DNA of 64,000 nucleotides from Hymenobacter puniceus. GTDB taxonomy: Bacteria; Bacteroidota; Bacteroidia; Cytophagales; Hymenobacteraceae. The stretch is taken from contig NZ_JACSCX010000004.1 in the NCBI RefSeq assembly GCF_014333525.1, forward strand, positions 1 through 64,000. Direction: 5' to 3'. Positions 1 through 9,400 of this stretch are shown here, in pieces. Positions within the stretch are counted from its first letter, which is position 1; every line of letters starts with the position of its first letter. The notes under the pieces were generated by a model that saw only the letters and a list, made by a program, of their open reading frames with translations, ran no database searches and was not told where the DNA came from. The position numbers were made by a program, and so were the translations under genes.

Positions 1-469
1 GCTACGGCCGTGGCTACGTTGGCAATGTCTCGTACCTGCAGAGTCAGGTTCGAGGCCATGTTGTTTACGTTGTCGGTCAGGTCTTTCCACACGCCGCTCA
101 CGTTGGGCACAATGGCCTGGCCGCCGAGCTTGCCTTCGGTACCTACTTCCTGCGCCACGCGGGTAACTTCGCCGGCAAACAGGTTGAGCGAGTCCACCAT
201 CTGGTTCAGGTTCTGCTTCAACTGCAGCAGCTCGCCCTTTACATCGACGGTGATTTTCTGGGTGAGGTCACCTTTGGCTACGGCCGTGGCTACGTTGGCA
301 ATGTCCCGCACCTGAGAGGTCAGGTTCGAGGCCATATAGTTTACGTTGTCGGTCAAATCTTTCCAGATGCCGCCCACGTTTGGTACCGACGCCTGGCCGC
401 CGAGCTTGCCCTCGGTGCCTACTTCCTGCGCCACGCGGGTTACCTCGCCGGCAAACAGGTTCAGGTTGT
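1..469 (-). repeat. Tandem 276-bp coding repeat (HAMP units)
   Basis: The stretch beginning at position 1 recurs at 277 with a period of 276 bp (92 codons). Similarity between the copies holds for about 190 bp of each unit and then fades. The unit encodes GDLTQKI, an [20 protein letters not shown] stretch and the WKDLTDNVN helix. The high nucleotide identity suggests recent duplication or gene conversion, and more copies probably follow to the left of the window. Confidence 0.85.
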
Positions 470-1082
470 CGATGGTCTTGTTGATGGTTTCGGCCATCAC
501 CTTGAAGTCGCCGGAAACCGGAATCTGGAAGGTTTCATCAAGGTTGCCCTTGCTGATGTTCTTGAGCACTTTGCCCACTTCCAGTACCGGCACCGCAATG
601 CTGTCCACCAGACCGTTGATGTTGTTGATCATGTCGCGCCAGAAACCGGCGGCATTCTCTGCGGATGCGCGGGCCTTCAGGTTGCCTTCCACCCCGGCAA
701 CCTTGGAAATGCGCGACACCTCGCCACCTACCCCGCCAATCATTTCCACCATGGAATTGTAGGCCTCAGCTATTTCAGCGAAGATGTCGTCGTTTTGCTT
801 GGTCAGGCGTACCGACACGTCACCTTTCTTAAAGGCATCGAGAGCATAAAGCACCCGGTTGAGCTGCTCGTTGACGTAATCGGTGTTTTCCAGGGTGCCT
901 GTTCCGCGCAAGTTGGAGCCTTTGGCACTACCGCTACGGCGCGTAACGTCGCCATTGGAAGGAAGCTTGCCATTAGCTGGATTGGCAACCGTAACGGCGG
1001 TGTCGGCCGAAGCCAGGGTATCTTCAGCCGGGGCGGAAACGGCGGAGCGGCGGGCGGGAGAGGATGTCTTACCTGATGCCAT
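1..1082 (-). CDS. HAMP-repeat sensor kinase-type protein, N-terminal part (partial)
   Basis: The reading frame starts at an ATG (complement of 1080-1082) and stays open to the left window edge, so only the first 360 residues are visible. The N-terminus is a Ser/Ala-rich linker without a membrane segment, so the protein is probably cytosolic. From about residue 75 there are consecutive HAMP-like units. Recognisable pieces are [20 protein letters not shown] and [10 protein letters not shown], each followed by a helix with NxM or NLF. The last two visible units are almost identical and repeat every 92 residues. Soluble kinases with tandem HAMP units of about 92 residues are the group III hybrid histidine kinases (fungal Nik1/Os1 type and bacterial homologues), which usually carry GAF, HisKA, HATPase and receiver domains further on. 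Those domains lie outside the window, so the kinase call is inference. The gene is divergent from topA. Confidence 0.8.
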   Translation of the reverse strand, partial: MASGKTSSPARRSAVSAPAEDTLASADTAVTVANPANGKLPSNGDVTRRSGSAKGSNLRGTGTLENTDYVNEQLNRVLYALDAFKKGDVSVRLTKQNDDIFAEIAEAYNSMVEMIGGVGGEVSRISKVAGVEGNLKARASAENAAGFWRDMINNINGLVDSIAVPVLEVGKVLKNISKGNLDETFQIPVSGDFKVMAETINKTIDNLNLFAGEVTRVAQEVGTEGKLGGQASVPNVGGIWKDLTDNVNYMASNLTSQVRDIANVATAVAKGDLTQKITVDVKGELLQLKQNLNQMVDSLNLFAGEVTRVAQEVGTEGKLGGQAIVPNVSGVWKDLTDNVNNMASNLTLQVRDIANVATAV

Positions 1083-1429
1083 ATAGCAAGGAGTATCGGG
1101 GGCTGCGGAGGGCGACTGTGCAAGGCGTACTGCACGCCCGGCTGCTTTAGCCCATACTGGCAAAGGTAGCGAATACGCCTGTTTCTGCGAGCAGGAATTC
1201 GCACCTAGTTATTATAAGACCAGAACTTACTTGCAATGAACCAGTTGAATCATTCTGATTGTTGCCTGCTCACGGCTATTGCCTTGCTAAACCGGCTCTA
1301 CTATACAGGTTGGCAATGGCGGGCCGGAATATTCCGACATCTTTGCGGCAAAATTCAACTTCTTATCCGCTACCCCGTTTTCTATTGAAAAGCGCGCTAG
1401 CTTGCTCCCCTCCGTCTCCTCATTCCCCC
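1083..1429. other. Divergent intergenic region, HAMP kinase / topA
   Basis: These 347 bp separate two divergent genes. The frame of topA is open through part of the region, but the TopA N-terminus (MVKNLVIVESPAK) begins only at 1430. A CATCTTTG at 1338-1345 resembles the Bacteroidota -7 element on the plus strand and could serve topA, but no well-spaced -33 element was found. No further gene is visible. Confidence 0.5.
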
Positions 1430-3916
1430 ATGGTTAAAAATCTAGTCATCGTCGAATCCCCTGCGAAAGCCAAAACCATTGAAGGCTATCTGGGCAAGGA
1501 TTTCGTCGTCAAATCGTCTTTCGGGCACGTCCGTGACTTGCCGAAGGATAATAACGCCATTGACGTAGCCAACGGCTTCAAGCCGACCTATGTGGTGTCG
1601 GCTGACAAGCGGGAAATTATCAGCCAGCTGAAGAAGCTGGCGAAGGAGGCCGAAACCGTGTGGCTGGCGAGTGACGATGACCGGGAAGGCGAGGCCATTT
1701 CCTGGCACCTAGCGGAAACCCTGAACCTGACCGGCAGCCCCAAGACGCGCCGGATTGTATTTCGCGAAATCACCAAGAATGCTATTCTGAATGCCATTGA
1801 AAACCCGCGGGAAATCGACCTGAACCTGGTGAATGCCCAGCAGGCCCGCCGCGTGCTCGACCGGCTGGTGGGGTTCGAGCTGAGTCCGGTACTCTGGAAA
1901 AAGGTAAAGACGGGCCTTTCAGCCGGCCGCGTGCAAAGCGTGGCAGTACGCTTTGTGGTGGAGCGCGAACGGGAAATCAACCAGTTCAACGTGTCGTCGG
2001 CGTACCGGATTACGGCCCGTCTGGATGCTGGCAAAGGCGCTGTGCTGGAAGCCGACCTGCCGACGCGCTACAAAACCCGGGAGGAAGCGGAGGCTTTTCT
2101 GGCCCGGTGCGCCGGTGCCGAGTACCGCATCGAGAATCTGGAGAAAAAGCCCGGTAAACGCAGCCCGGCGCCACCCTTCACTACGTCTACGCTGCAGCAG
2201 GAAGCCTCGCGCAAGCTGGGCTTCTCGGTAGCGCAGACGATGAGCGTGGCGCAAAAGCTCTACGAAGCCGGCAAAATCTCCTACATGCGTACCGACTCGG
2301 TGAACCTCTCGCAGGATGCCCTGGCGGCCGCGCAGGCGGAAATCAGCCGCACCTACGGCGCGGAGTACGCTCAAACCCGCCTCTATAAGACCAAATCGGC
2401 TTCGGCGCAGGAGGCCCACGAAGCCATCCGTCCTACCGATTTTGCGCTGTTGAAAGCCGGCTCTGACTCGCAGGAACAGCGCCTCTACGACCTAATTCGC
2501 AAGCGGGCCATGGCCTCGCAGATGGCTGACGCCCAGATTGAGCGCACGGTAGCTACCATCGGCATCAGCACCCAGCCCGGTGTTACGCTCACGGCCAGCG
2601 GGGAGGTAATTACCTTTGAGGGCTTCCTGAAAGCATATAGTGAGTCGAAAGACGAAGAAGAGCAGGACGAAGCCACCACCGAATCGTCGTTTTCGCGCGG
2701 CTTGCCGCCCCTGACCGTGGGCCAGCTAATGCCGCTGCTGCAGCTACGCGGGGTGGAGCGCTACGCTTCTCCGGCGGCCCGCTACACCGAGGCTTCTTTG
2801 GTAAAAAAACTAGAGGAAATGGGCATCGGCCGGCCTTCGACGTATGCGCCAACTATCAGCACGATCCAGAAACGCGGCTACGTGGAAAAAGACTCGCGTG
2901 AGGGCAAGGAGCGCAAGTTTCATGTGCTGACGCTGGAAGGCAACGCAGTGAAAACGGAGGTGAAAACCGAAACCTATGGTGCCGATAAAGCCAAGCTGTT
3001 TCCTACAGATACGGCCATGGTGGTGAACGACTTCCTGGTGGAGCACTTTCCGGTGATTGTGGACTTTCAGTTCACGGCTAAAGTGGAGGGCGAGTTTGAC
3101 CGGATTGCCGACGGCGAAGAACAGTGGACCGACATGCTGGCCGGCTTCTACAGCACTTTCCACGAGACCGTGGAGCGCGGCAAAGACATCGAGCGTAACA
3201 CGCTGGGCAGCAACCGAGAAATCGGGCTGCACCCCGAAACCGGCCAGAAGCTGACCGCCCGCCTCGGCCGCTTTGGCCCCTACGTGCAGATCGAGCCTAA
3301 GGAAGGCGCGCCCGAAGATGAAAAAGCGGTGTACGCCAGCTTGCGCAAAGGCCAGTTCATCGAGAACATCACCCTGGAAGAAGCGCTGGATTTGTTTAAG
3401 CTACCCCGCGTGGTTGGTGAGTTCGAGGAGAAGTCGATGACGGCGGCGTTGGGTCGTTTCGGCCCTTACATCCGCCACGACAGCAAGTTTTATTCGCTGA
3501 CCAAGGAGCAGGACCCACATACCATCACGGCCCCTGAGGCGGTGGAGCTGATTGAGAACAAGCGCAAAACCGACGCCGAACGCCTCATCAAGACCTTTGA
3601 AGGCCGCGAAGATGTTCAGGTGCTGAATGGCCGTTTCGGCCCCTACATTGTAGTAGGCAAAAAGAATGTGAAGATTCCGAAAGGTGAAGAACCAACCGAC
3701 CTCACGCTGGAACGCTGCCTGGAGCTGGGCGAACTGACGCCGGATAAGCCCGCAAAAGGTGGCCGCTTCGCCAAGAAAGCTCCCGTAGCTGACAAGGCTG
3801 ATACCGTTGATAAGCCAGCCAAAAAACCAGCTACGAAGAAGCCCGCCGCCAAAAAGCCAGCTGCAAAGAAAGCCACTGGTACCACGGCAAAAAAACCGGC
3901 CGCTAAGGCCAAATAG
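1430..3916 (+). CDS. topA: DNA topoisomerase I (type IA)
   Basis: An 828-residue type IA topoisomerase that relaxes negatively supercoiled DNA through a 5'-phosphotyrosine link. The Toprim domain opens the protein (NLVIVESPAKAKTIEGYLG) and carries the metal-binding SDDDREGEAISWH at residues 81-93. The catalytic tyrosine is Tyr285 in KISYMRTDSVNLS. The C-terminal third has three GRFGPY repeats (for example LGRFGPYVQ and NGRFGPYIVVGKKNVK) of the TopoI C-terminal repeat type. Zinc-finger cysteine clusters, present in the E. coli enzyme, are absent. The last 40 or so residues are a Lys/Ala/Pro tail (KKPAAKKPAAKKATG), a likely DNA-binding extension. The ATG at 1430 was chosen because the conserved N-terminus begins there, although the frame is open upstream. 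A strong terminator follows. Confidence 0.97.
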   Translation: MVKNLVIVESPAKAKTIEGYLGKDFVVKSSFGHVRDLPKDNNAIDVANGFKPTYVVSADKREIISQLKKLAKEAETVWLASDDDREGEAISWHLAETLNLTGSPKTRRIVFREITKNAILNAIENPREIDLNLVNAQQARRVLDRLVGFELSPVLWKKVKTGLSAGRVQSVAVRFVVEREREINQFNVSSAYRITARLDAGKGAVLEADLPTRYKTREEAEAFLARCAGAEYRIENLEKKPGKRSPAPPFTTSTLQQEASRKLGFSVAQTMSVAQKLYEAGKISYMRTDSVNLSQDALAAAQAEISRTYGAEYAQTRLYKTKSASAQEAHEAIRPTDFALLKAGSDSQEQRLYDLIRKRAMASQMADAQIERTVATIGISTQPGVTLTASGEVITFEGFLKAYSESKDEEEQDEATTESSFSRGLPPLTVGQLMPLLQLRGVERYASPAARYTEASLVKKLEEMGIGRPSTYAPTISTIQKRGYVEKDSREGKERKFHVLTLEGNAVKTEVKTETYGADKAKLFPTDTAMVVNDFLVEHFPVIVDFQFTAKVEGEFDRIADGEEQWTDMLAGFYSTFHETVERGKDIERNTLGSNREIGLHPETGQKLTARLGRFGPYVQIEPKEGAPEDEKAVYASLRKGQFIENITLEEALDLFKLPRVVGEFEEKSMTAALGRFGPYIRHDSKFYSLTKEQDPHTITAPEAVELIENKRKTDAERLIKTFEGREDVQVLNGRFGPYIVVGKKNVKIPKGEEPTDLTLERCLELGELTPDKPAKGGRFAKKAPVADKADTVDKPAKKPATKKPAAKKPAAKKATGTTAKKPAAKAK

Positions 3917-3940
3917 CTCAATTCGCTATTCTTTACTGGA

Positions 3941-3972
3941 ATCCCCGGCTGGAAATGGCCGGGGATTTTTTT
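3941..3972 (+). terminator. Rho-independent terminator of topA
   Basis: A perfect 9-bp stem (ATCCCCGGC / GCCGGGGAT) with an 8-nt loop is followed by a run of seven T, 25 bp after the topA stop codon. Confidence 0.9.
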
Positions 3973-4048
3973 GTACTGTTACCCTTGAAATACCGCACGC
4001 TCCATATCGTTATGCGGCTATACTACTTCGCGCTAGTTATTCGCTGAT

Positions 4049-4942
4049 ATGCTGCAAATCCCGATTTCCGTTCTGCTTCTTGGCTGTGTTGCTTTTGCAG
4101 GCGCTTTTTCCGCAGGTGAGGACCATCTTCCCGCTTCCCGTGCGGTTGCAACTTCATTGGCTGCTGGCCCCTATGCGTGGCTGCCGGCGGGCACCTACGA
4201 TACGCGCCGGAGCCTGGCGGCCCAGTTTGCGCCGCCGCGCGGCTGCGTGCGGATGCCGGTGGCGCCGGGCTCGTTCGGGCAATGGTTGCGTGGGCTGCCG
4301 CTGCTGCCGGCCGGTGCGCCCGTGAAGCTTTACAACGGCCAGCTGAAAGACCCTCAAAATGTGCACGCCGCGGTAGTGAATATCGACGTGGGCACGCGCG
4401 ACCTGCAGCAGTGCGCCGATGCCGTTATCCGGCTGCGGGGCGAATATCAGTTCGCGCAAAACCCGGCACAGGTGCATTTCCACCTTACCAGCGGCCATGA
4501 TATCCGGTTTGCCGACTGGTACAGTGGCAAAGGCTTCCGGGTAAGCGGCGACGATGTGCTGCCAGCCAACCGCCCGGTGGAGGCACCCAGCCATGCTACC
4601 TTCCGCCGCTACCTCGACCAGATTTTCACCTATGCCGGTACCCTTTCCCTGGACCGGGAGCTGACGCCCGTGCCGCTGGCGGCGGTGCAGCCCGGCGACG
4701 TACTCATTCGGGGCGGCTCACCGGGCCACGCCGTGCTGGTGCTGGACGTGGCCGAGCAGTTGAGCAGCGGGCGGCGCTACGTGCTGCTGGCTCAAAGCTA
4801 CATGCCAGCCCAGCAGATTCATGTGCTGCGCAACCCCTGGGGCGACCCGGCCCTGGGTGCCTGGTTTGCTATTGACCCAAGTCAACCTAAATTCAGCACA
4901 CCAGAATGGACGTTCCGGCGGGAAGAATTAAAGCGGTTCTGA
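4049..4942 (+). CDS. DUF4846 domain-containing protein, probably exported
   Basis: A 297-residue protein starting with a hydrophobic stretch (ISVLLLGCVAFAGAFSAG) that looks like a signal peptide, so it is likely periplasmic or surface located. The body fits the DUF4846 family: a central NGQLKDPQNVHAAVVNIDVG segment, QCADAVIRLRGEY, and a C-terminal GDVLIRGGSPGHAVLVLDVA followed by LLAQSYMPAQQIHVLRNP. The conserved His in GGSPGHA and the AQSYMPAQ motif recall a papain-like/NlpC-type fold, but no biochemical role is established for the family as far as I know. It stands alone between the topA terminator and the sirtuin gene. The start is the first ATG that leaves an intact signal peptide. Confidence 0.8.
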   Translation: MLQIPISVLLLGCVAFAGAFSAGEDHLPASRAVATSLAAGPYAWLPAGTYDTRRSLAAQFAPPRGCVRMPVAPGSFGQWLRGLPLLPAGAPVKLYNGQLKDPQNVHAAVVNIDVGTRDLQQCADAVIRLRGEYQFAQNPAQVHFHLTSGHDIRFADWYSGKGFRVSGDDVLPANRPVEAPSHATFRRYLDQIFTYAGTLSLDRELTPVPLAAVQPGDVLIRGGSPGHAVLVLDVAEQLSSGRRYVLLAQSYMPAQQIHVLRNPWGDPALGAWFAIDPSQPKFSTPEWTFRREELKRF

Positions 4943-5024
4943 CAGTTGTGCGGCCAAATCTTATTTTACAAATCCTGGTAGAACGCCCCAGCTTCCTAAG
5001 CCGCCAACTTGCTACATTTCGCAT

Positions 5025-5717
5025 ATGAGAAAGAAGATTGTTGCCCTTACCGGCGCGGGCATCAGCGCAGAAAGCGGCCTGGCCACCTTCCGAGGCTCCG
5101 ACGGGCTGTGGGAAGGCCACCGCATCGAGGAGGTGGCAACGCCGGAAGGCTGGGCTGCCAATCCGGCGCTGGTACTGGAGTTCTACAACCAACGGCGCGC
5201 CGCAGCCCGCGCTGCCCAGCCCAATGCGGGCCACTTGGCGCTGGCGGCGCTGGAGAAGGAATTTGAGGTAGTAGTGGTGACGCAGAACGTTGACGACCTG
5301 CACGAGCGGGCCGGCTCCAGCCGCGTCATTCACCTGCACGGCAAGCTGCTCGAGGCACGCAGCTCCTACTTCGAGCAACTGGTGTACCCGATGGCTACCG
5401 ACCGGATTGAGTTGGGTGACCTATGCGAGCAGGGCCATCAGCTGCGGCCCAATATTGTGTGGTTTGGCGAAGCTGTGCCTCTCATGGAGCAGGCTATGGA
5501 AGAAACCGCCACCGCCGATATTTTCCTGGTAATAGGCACTTCGCTGCAGGTATACCCGGCGGCCGGCCTCGTCAGCTATGCCCCACCCGGCTGCCCCATT
5601 TACATCATCGACCCTAGCCGGCCACCGGTTTCAGCGCGGCGCAATCTGCATTTCATTACCGAGCCGGCCAGCATCGGCGTACCCCAACTGGCCGCCGAAC
5701 TGCTGGGTCGGCAGTAG
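5025..5717 (+). CDS. cobB: Sirtuin-type NAD-dependent protein deacylase
   Basis: A 230-residue class III (CobB/SIRT5-like) sirtuin that removes acyl groups from lysine using NAD. The NAD-binding GAGISAESGLATFRG lies near the N-terminus, followed by QNVDDLHERAG and the catalytic histidine in VIHLHGKLLEAR. EFYNQRR supplies the Tyr and Arg that mark desuccinylase/demalonylase-type members. Where E. coli CobB has four zinc-binding cysteines after the HG motif, this protein has only one (DLCEQG), so the structural zinc site is missing. The later GTSLQVYPAAGLV and IYIIDPS motifs are intact. TACATTTC just before the ATG may be a -7 element, which would give an almost leaderless transcript. The stop codon lies at the edge of a palindromic repeat. 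Confidence 0.93.
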   Translation: MRKKIVALTGAGISAESGLATFRGSDGLWEGHRIEEVATPEGWAANPALVLEFYNQRRAAARAAQPNAGHLALAALEKEFEVVVVTQNVDDLHERAGSSRVIHLHGKLLEARSSYFEQLVYPMATDRIELGDLCEQGHQLRPNIVWFGEAVPLMEQAMEETATADIFLVIGTSLQVYPAAGLVSYAPPGCPIYIIDPSRPPVSARRNLHFITEPASIGVPQLAAELLGRQ

Positions 5718-5799
5718 CGCGAACTTTGTAGTTCGTGCCCCGGCGCTATTCCGACGGATGCAACGGCGCGAGGGCGCTAACTGCAAAGTTTGCGCTACT
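5713..5799. repeat. Palindromic repeat family A, copy 1
   Basis: An imperfect inverted repeat of about 87 bp with arms AGTAGCGCGAACTTTG and CAAAGTTTGCGCTACT. The interior resembles the copy at 31634-31725 (GTAGTTCG and a GGCGCGAGG-type segment). The left edge contains the TAG stop codon of the sirtuin gene. It looks like a MITE or REP-type dispersed element; no coding capacity is seen. Confidence 0.8.
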
Positions 5800-5832
5800 A
5801 TCTGTCCTTTGCCACCTGACTACCTCTCCCTT

Positions 5833-6399
5833 TTGGCTTCCATCTTCGGACACTGCGCTTTGGGCGCTACATTAGGCAAGCTGCTGCTGCCCAGCCGCCG
5901 CCATTGGCGCTACTGGCTGCTGGCGGCCGCCTGCGCCTTCCTGCCCGATGCCGACGTTATTGGCTTCAAGTTTCACGTGCCGTACGCCAGTTTGTGGGGA
6001 CATCGAGGCCTGACGCACTCCATTCTGGCCGCTGTGGTGGTTGCCTCGGTGCTGGCTGGGCTGGTACGGATGCTCCGCCCACCCGGCGCGCCCGCAATCG
6101 GACGGCTGTGGCTGCTGCTATTTCTGGCTACTGCCTCGCACGGCGTCCTCGATGCCCTGACAACGGGCGGCGAAGGTGTGGCTTTTCTCAGTCCGTTCGA
6201 GCAGCAACGCTACTTTTTCCCGTGGCGCCCTTTGCAGGTTTCGCCAATTGGGGTGAAGAAATTTGTGGGTGAATGGGCTGCTCGGGTGCTTAAGAGTGAG
6301 TTTACATGGGTAGGCCTGCCCTGCCTGCTGGCGCTGGCTGCAAGCCAACTGCTGGCACAATTTCGCAAACCAGCAGCTGAGTGGAAGTTCAGATGGTAG
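5833..6399 (+). CDS. Membrane-bound metal-dependent hydrolase (YdjM/LexA-binding family)
   Basis: A 188-residue integral membrane protein of the YdjM-like family. The typical opening is SIFGHCALGATLGKLLLP, followed by a helix and CAFLPDADVIGF. The conserved motifs HRGLTHS and SHGVLDALTTGG hold the His and Asp residues that define the family and presumably bind metal. Hydrophobic segments lie at about 20-40, 65-85, 95-115 and 165-180. A TTG at 5833 is proposed as start, because family members begin with a Met-Ala-Ser-Ile-Phe-Gly-His-type sequence and no ATG fits; the frame is open further upstream into the palindrome. Substrate unknown. The gene follows the sirtuin after repeat A. Confidence 0.78.
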   Translation: MASIFGHCALGATLGKLLLPSRRHWRYWLLAAACAFLPDADVIGFKFHVPYASLWGHRGLTHSILAAVVVASVLAGLVRMLRPPGAPAIGRLWLLLFLATASHGVLDALTTGGEGVAFLSPFEQQRYFFPWRPLQVSPIGVKKFVGEWAARVLKSEFTWVGLPCLLALAASQLLAQFRKPAAEWKFRW

Positions 6400-6465
6400 G
6401 CTACGTTAAATTTAGGTTAAATCGTATTGTTCAGTTTTCCGTATAGGCGTATCTACCTCCCTCCT

Positions 6466-9400
6466 ATGCATCTACTCTACCGTCGTCTTCTGCTGGCCTC
6501 TTTGGGGCTGGCTATGGCGCAGCCCCTGGTGGGCCAGACCGTTTCTTCGCCTGCGCATACAGTATATCTGCTTGGCAACACCGCTACTGCCGACCTGCCA
6601 ACTGCCCGCCTTCAGGCATTGCGCCGCACGCTGGAGCAGCAGTCTGGCTCATTCACCGTGGTGCACCTCGGCGACATTGTGGGCCATGATGGCTTGGGCA
6701 CCAAAACCGACTCCAGTCGCGCCGGCGAAACTGCCCGCGCCGATGCGCTGATTGCGCTGGTGCAGGGTTTGCCGAATGGCAAAATATACTTCGTGCCCGG
6801 CGACCGGGACTGGGCCAACTCCGGCCCCGACGGCCTGAAGCGCGTGCGCCGCCTTGAAGACTACATTGAAAAGCGCCTGCCCGGCCAGAATGCTTTTGCA
6901 CCCACCGGCGGCTGCCCCGGCCCCGAGGTGATTGATGTGGCGCCCAACGTGCGCGTGGTGGCCATCAACTCGCCTTGGTTTACGCACCCCTTCGACCGGC
7001 CCGAAGCCCCCGACACCGACTGTAAAACCCTTACCCAGCAGGAATTCCGAGAGCAGCTGCAGGATTTACTGGACGACACCAAGGGTAAAAATGTACTGCT
7101 CGTGGGCCACCAGCCCGTCATCAGCAATGGCGTGTACGGTGGCAAGCAGCCGCTTAGCCGCCACCTGCTGCCCCCGGTGCTGGGCTCGGTGTACGCAGCC
7201 TACCGCCAGAACGTAGGCACCCCGCGCGACCTGGCCAATCCGCAGTATCAAGGGTTCCGCAAGGAGTTGCTGGGCACGCTTAAAGACCACCCCGGCGCCG
7301 TATACGCCGCCGCTCACGACTATAGCCTGCAGCTCACGCGTTTCGAAGACAACTACCACCTGATATCGGGCTCGTTTGCTAAAAAAGAGCACGTCGGGGC
7401 CGATGGCGGCGCGCAGTTCAACCGCTCCGAGGAAGGATTTTCCAAGCTCGAATATTTCGCCGACGGCACCGTAAAGGGATTTTTCTACGCTTTCGGGCCT
7501 GCTGATGCGGCAGTAAATGAAACCTACAACGCCGTGCTGTTTCAGTCGGCGTGCCAGGAGCCGCGCCTGCCCAACGTGCCGGTCAACAGCTTTATTCCGG
7601 AGTGCCCATCGGCCCCGAAAGGCGTGGCCGATGTGAAGCCGGATGCGCCGTTTCAGCCTATCCAGACGCTGGCCGCCGGCAAGCAATACGCTGGTACGGG
7701 CTCTTCCAAGTTTTTCCTGGGCGAAGGCTACCGCACGTCCTGGACTCAGCCGGTGCAGGTGCGTACACTGGATCTGGCCACCGAAAAAGGCGGTTTGCGC
7801 GTGTTTGGGCGCGGCGGCGGGCGCCAGACTACCTCCCTCAAGCTGATTGCGGCCGACTCGTCGGAGTACGTGTTCCGGTCCGTGGACAAGGATGTGACCA
7901 AGATTCTGCCGCCGGAGCTGCGCACCTCGGTGGCGGCCGATGTGCTGCGGGGCATCACGCCTACGGCCCACCCCTACTCGGCGCTGGTTATCACGTCGTT
8001 GCTCGATAAAACCGACATTCTGCACGCTCGGCCGCGCCTGTTCGTGCTACCCGACAACAACCAGCTAGGGGCCTACCGCCAGGAATACGCCGGCCTGCTG
8101 GGCACTCTGGAAGACCGCCCCGGCGACCCTAAACCCAACCTGCCCGGTTTCGGTGGTGCCAATGATGTGCGCCGCTCGTTCAGCTTCTTCCGCCAGCTCT
8201 ACAAAGACCACGACAACCGCATCGACGCCGAAGCGTTTGCCCAAGCCCGCGCCTTCGATATGCTGGTGGCCGACTTTGGCAAGCACGAAGACAACTGGAA
8301 ATGGGCTGGCTACACACAAGGCAAAAAAACAGTTTACAAGCCGATTCCGCGCGACCGGGACCAGTCGTTCACGCTTTGGAACGGGCTATTGACGTATCTG
8401 GCGAACCGCGAATGGGCCGTAGGCAGCATCGAGGATTTCCAGGGTGAGTTCCACGACCTCAAAAGCCTGAACTGGCCCGCTAGGGACTTAGACCGGTTTC
8501 TTTTGCAAGGCCTCACGCGGCAGCAATGGCAGCAGGTGGGCCAGTATATGCAGGCCCGCATCACGCCGGCCGCCATCGACGAAGCCACGGCCCAGCTGCC
8601 ACCGGAACTGATGCCGCTTTCCGGCAACGACCTGAACCGAAAGCTCAAGCAGCGCATCCAGGAATTGCCCAAGGTGCTCGACGATTACTACCTGATGCTG
8701 GCCAAGCGCGTGGACGTGGTGGGCTCAAACAAGGCCGAAGTGTTCCAGGTGGACCGCCAGGCCGACGGCAACATGCGTGTACGGATGTTCGACAAAGGCA
8801 AAGACGGCGAGGCCCCGGCCGGCGAGCCACTTTTCGACCGTACTTTCTCGCCGAAAGAAACCCAGGAAGTAAGCTTGTACGGCCTCGATGGCAAAGATGT
8901 ATTTACGGTGACGGGCACTGCCAAAAACAGCGTGCTGCTGCGCATCATCGGTGGCGACGGCAAAGACCGGATTGCCGACGACTCACGAGTGAGCGGCCTG
9001 CGTGCTCTCACTAAGGTGTACGACGTACCCGACACTGACCTGAAGCTGGGGCCGGAGTCCGACAACCGCACCTCCACCGCGCCCGACGTGAATCTGTACG
9101 AGCGGGAGTCGTTTCAGTACAACGGCTACAAGCCGAGCGCCACGCTCATCTACAACAGCTCCGACGGGCTCGGGGCCGGCGTGGGCATCGATTTCTTGCG
9201 GCAGGGCTTCCGTAAGCCGGGTTACAAGAACCTTTATAGCTTCGACATTCAGGGCACCGCCAACGGTAACTTTCAAACGAGTCTGGCTTCGCGGCACCGC
9301 CACGCTATTGGCCTTTGGGATATCGGGGCCCGCGCTGAATACGGCAACTTTTTCCAGTTCTACAACTTCTTTGGGCTGGGCAATAACACTACCAAGGACG

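Noticed and set aside
4177..4500. Alternative plus-strand frame within the DUF4846 gene
   Set aside because: Overlaps conserved DUF4846 sequence and lacks any motif.
7066..8025. 319-codon minus-strand ORF opposite the phosphoesterase-barrel gene
   Set aside because: Shadow frame; the plus strand carries clear phosphoesterase motifs at these codons.
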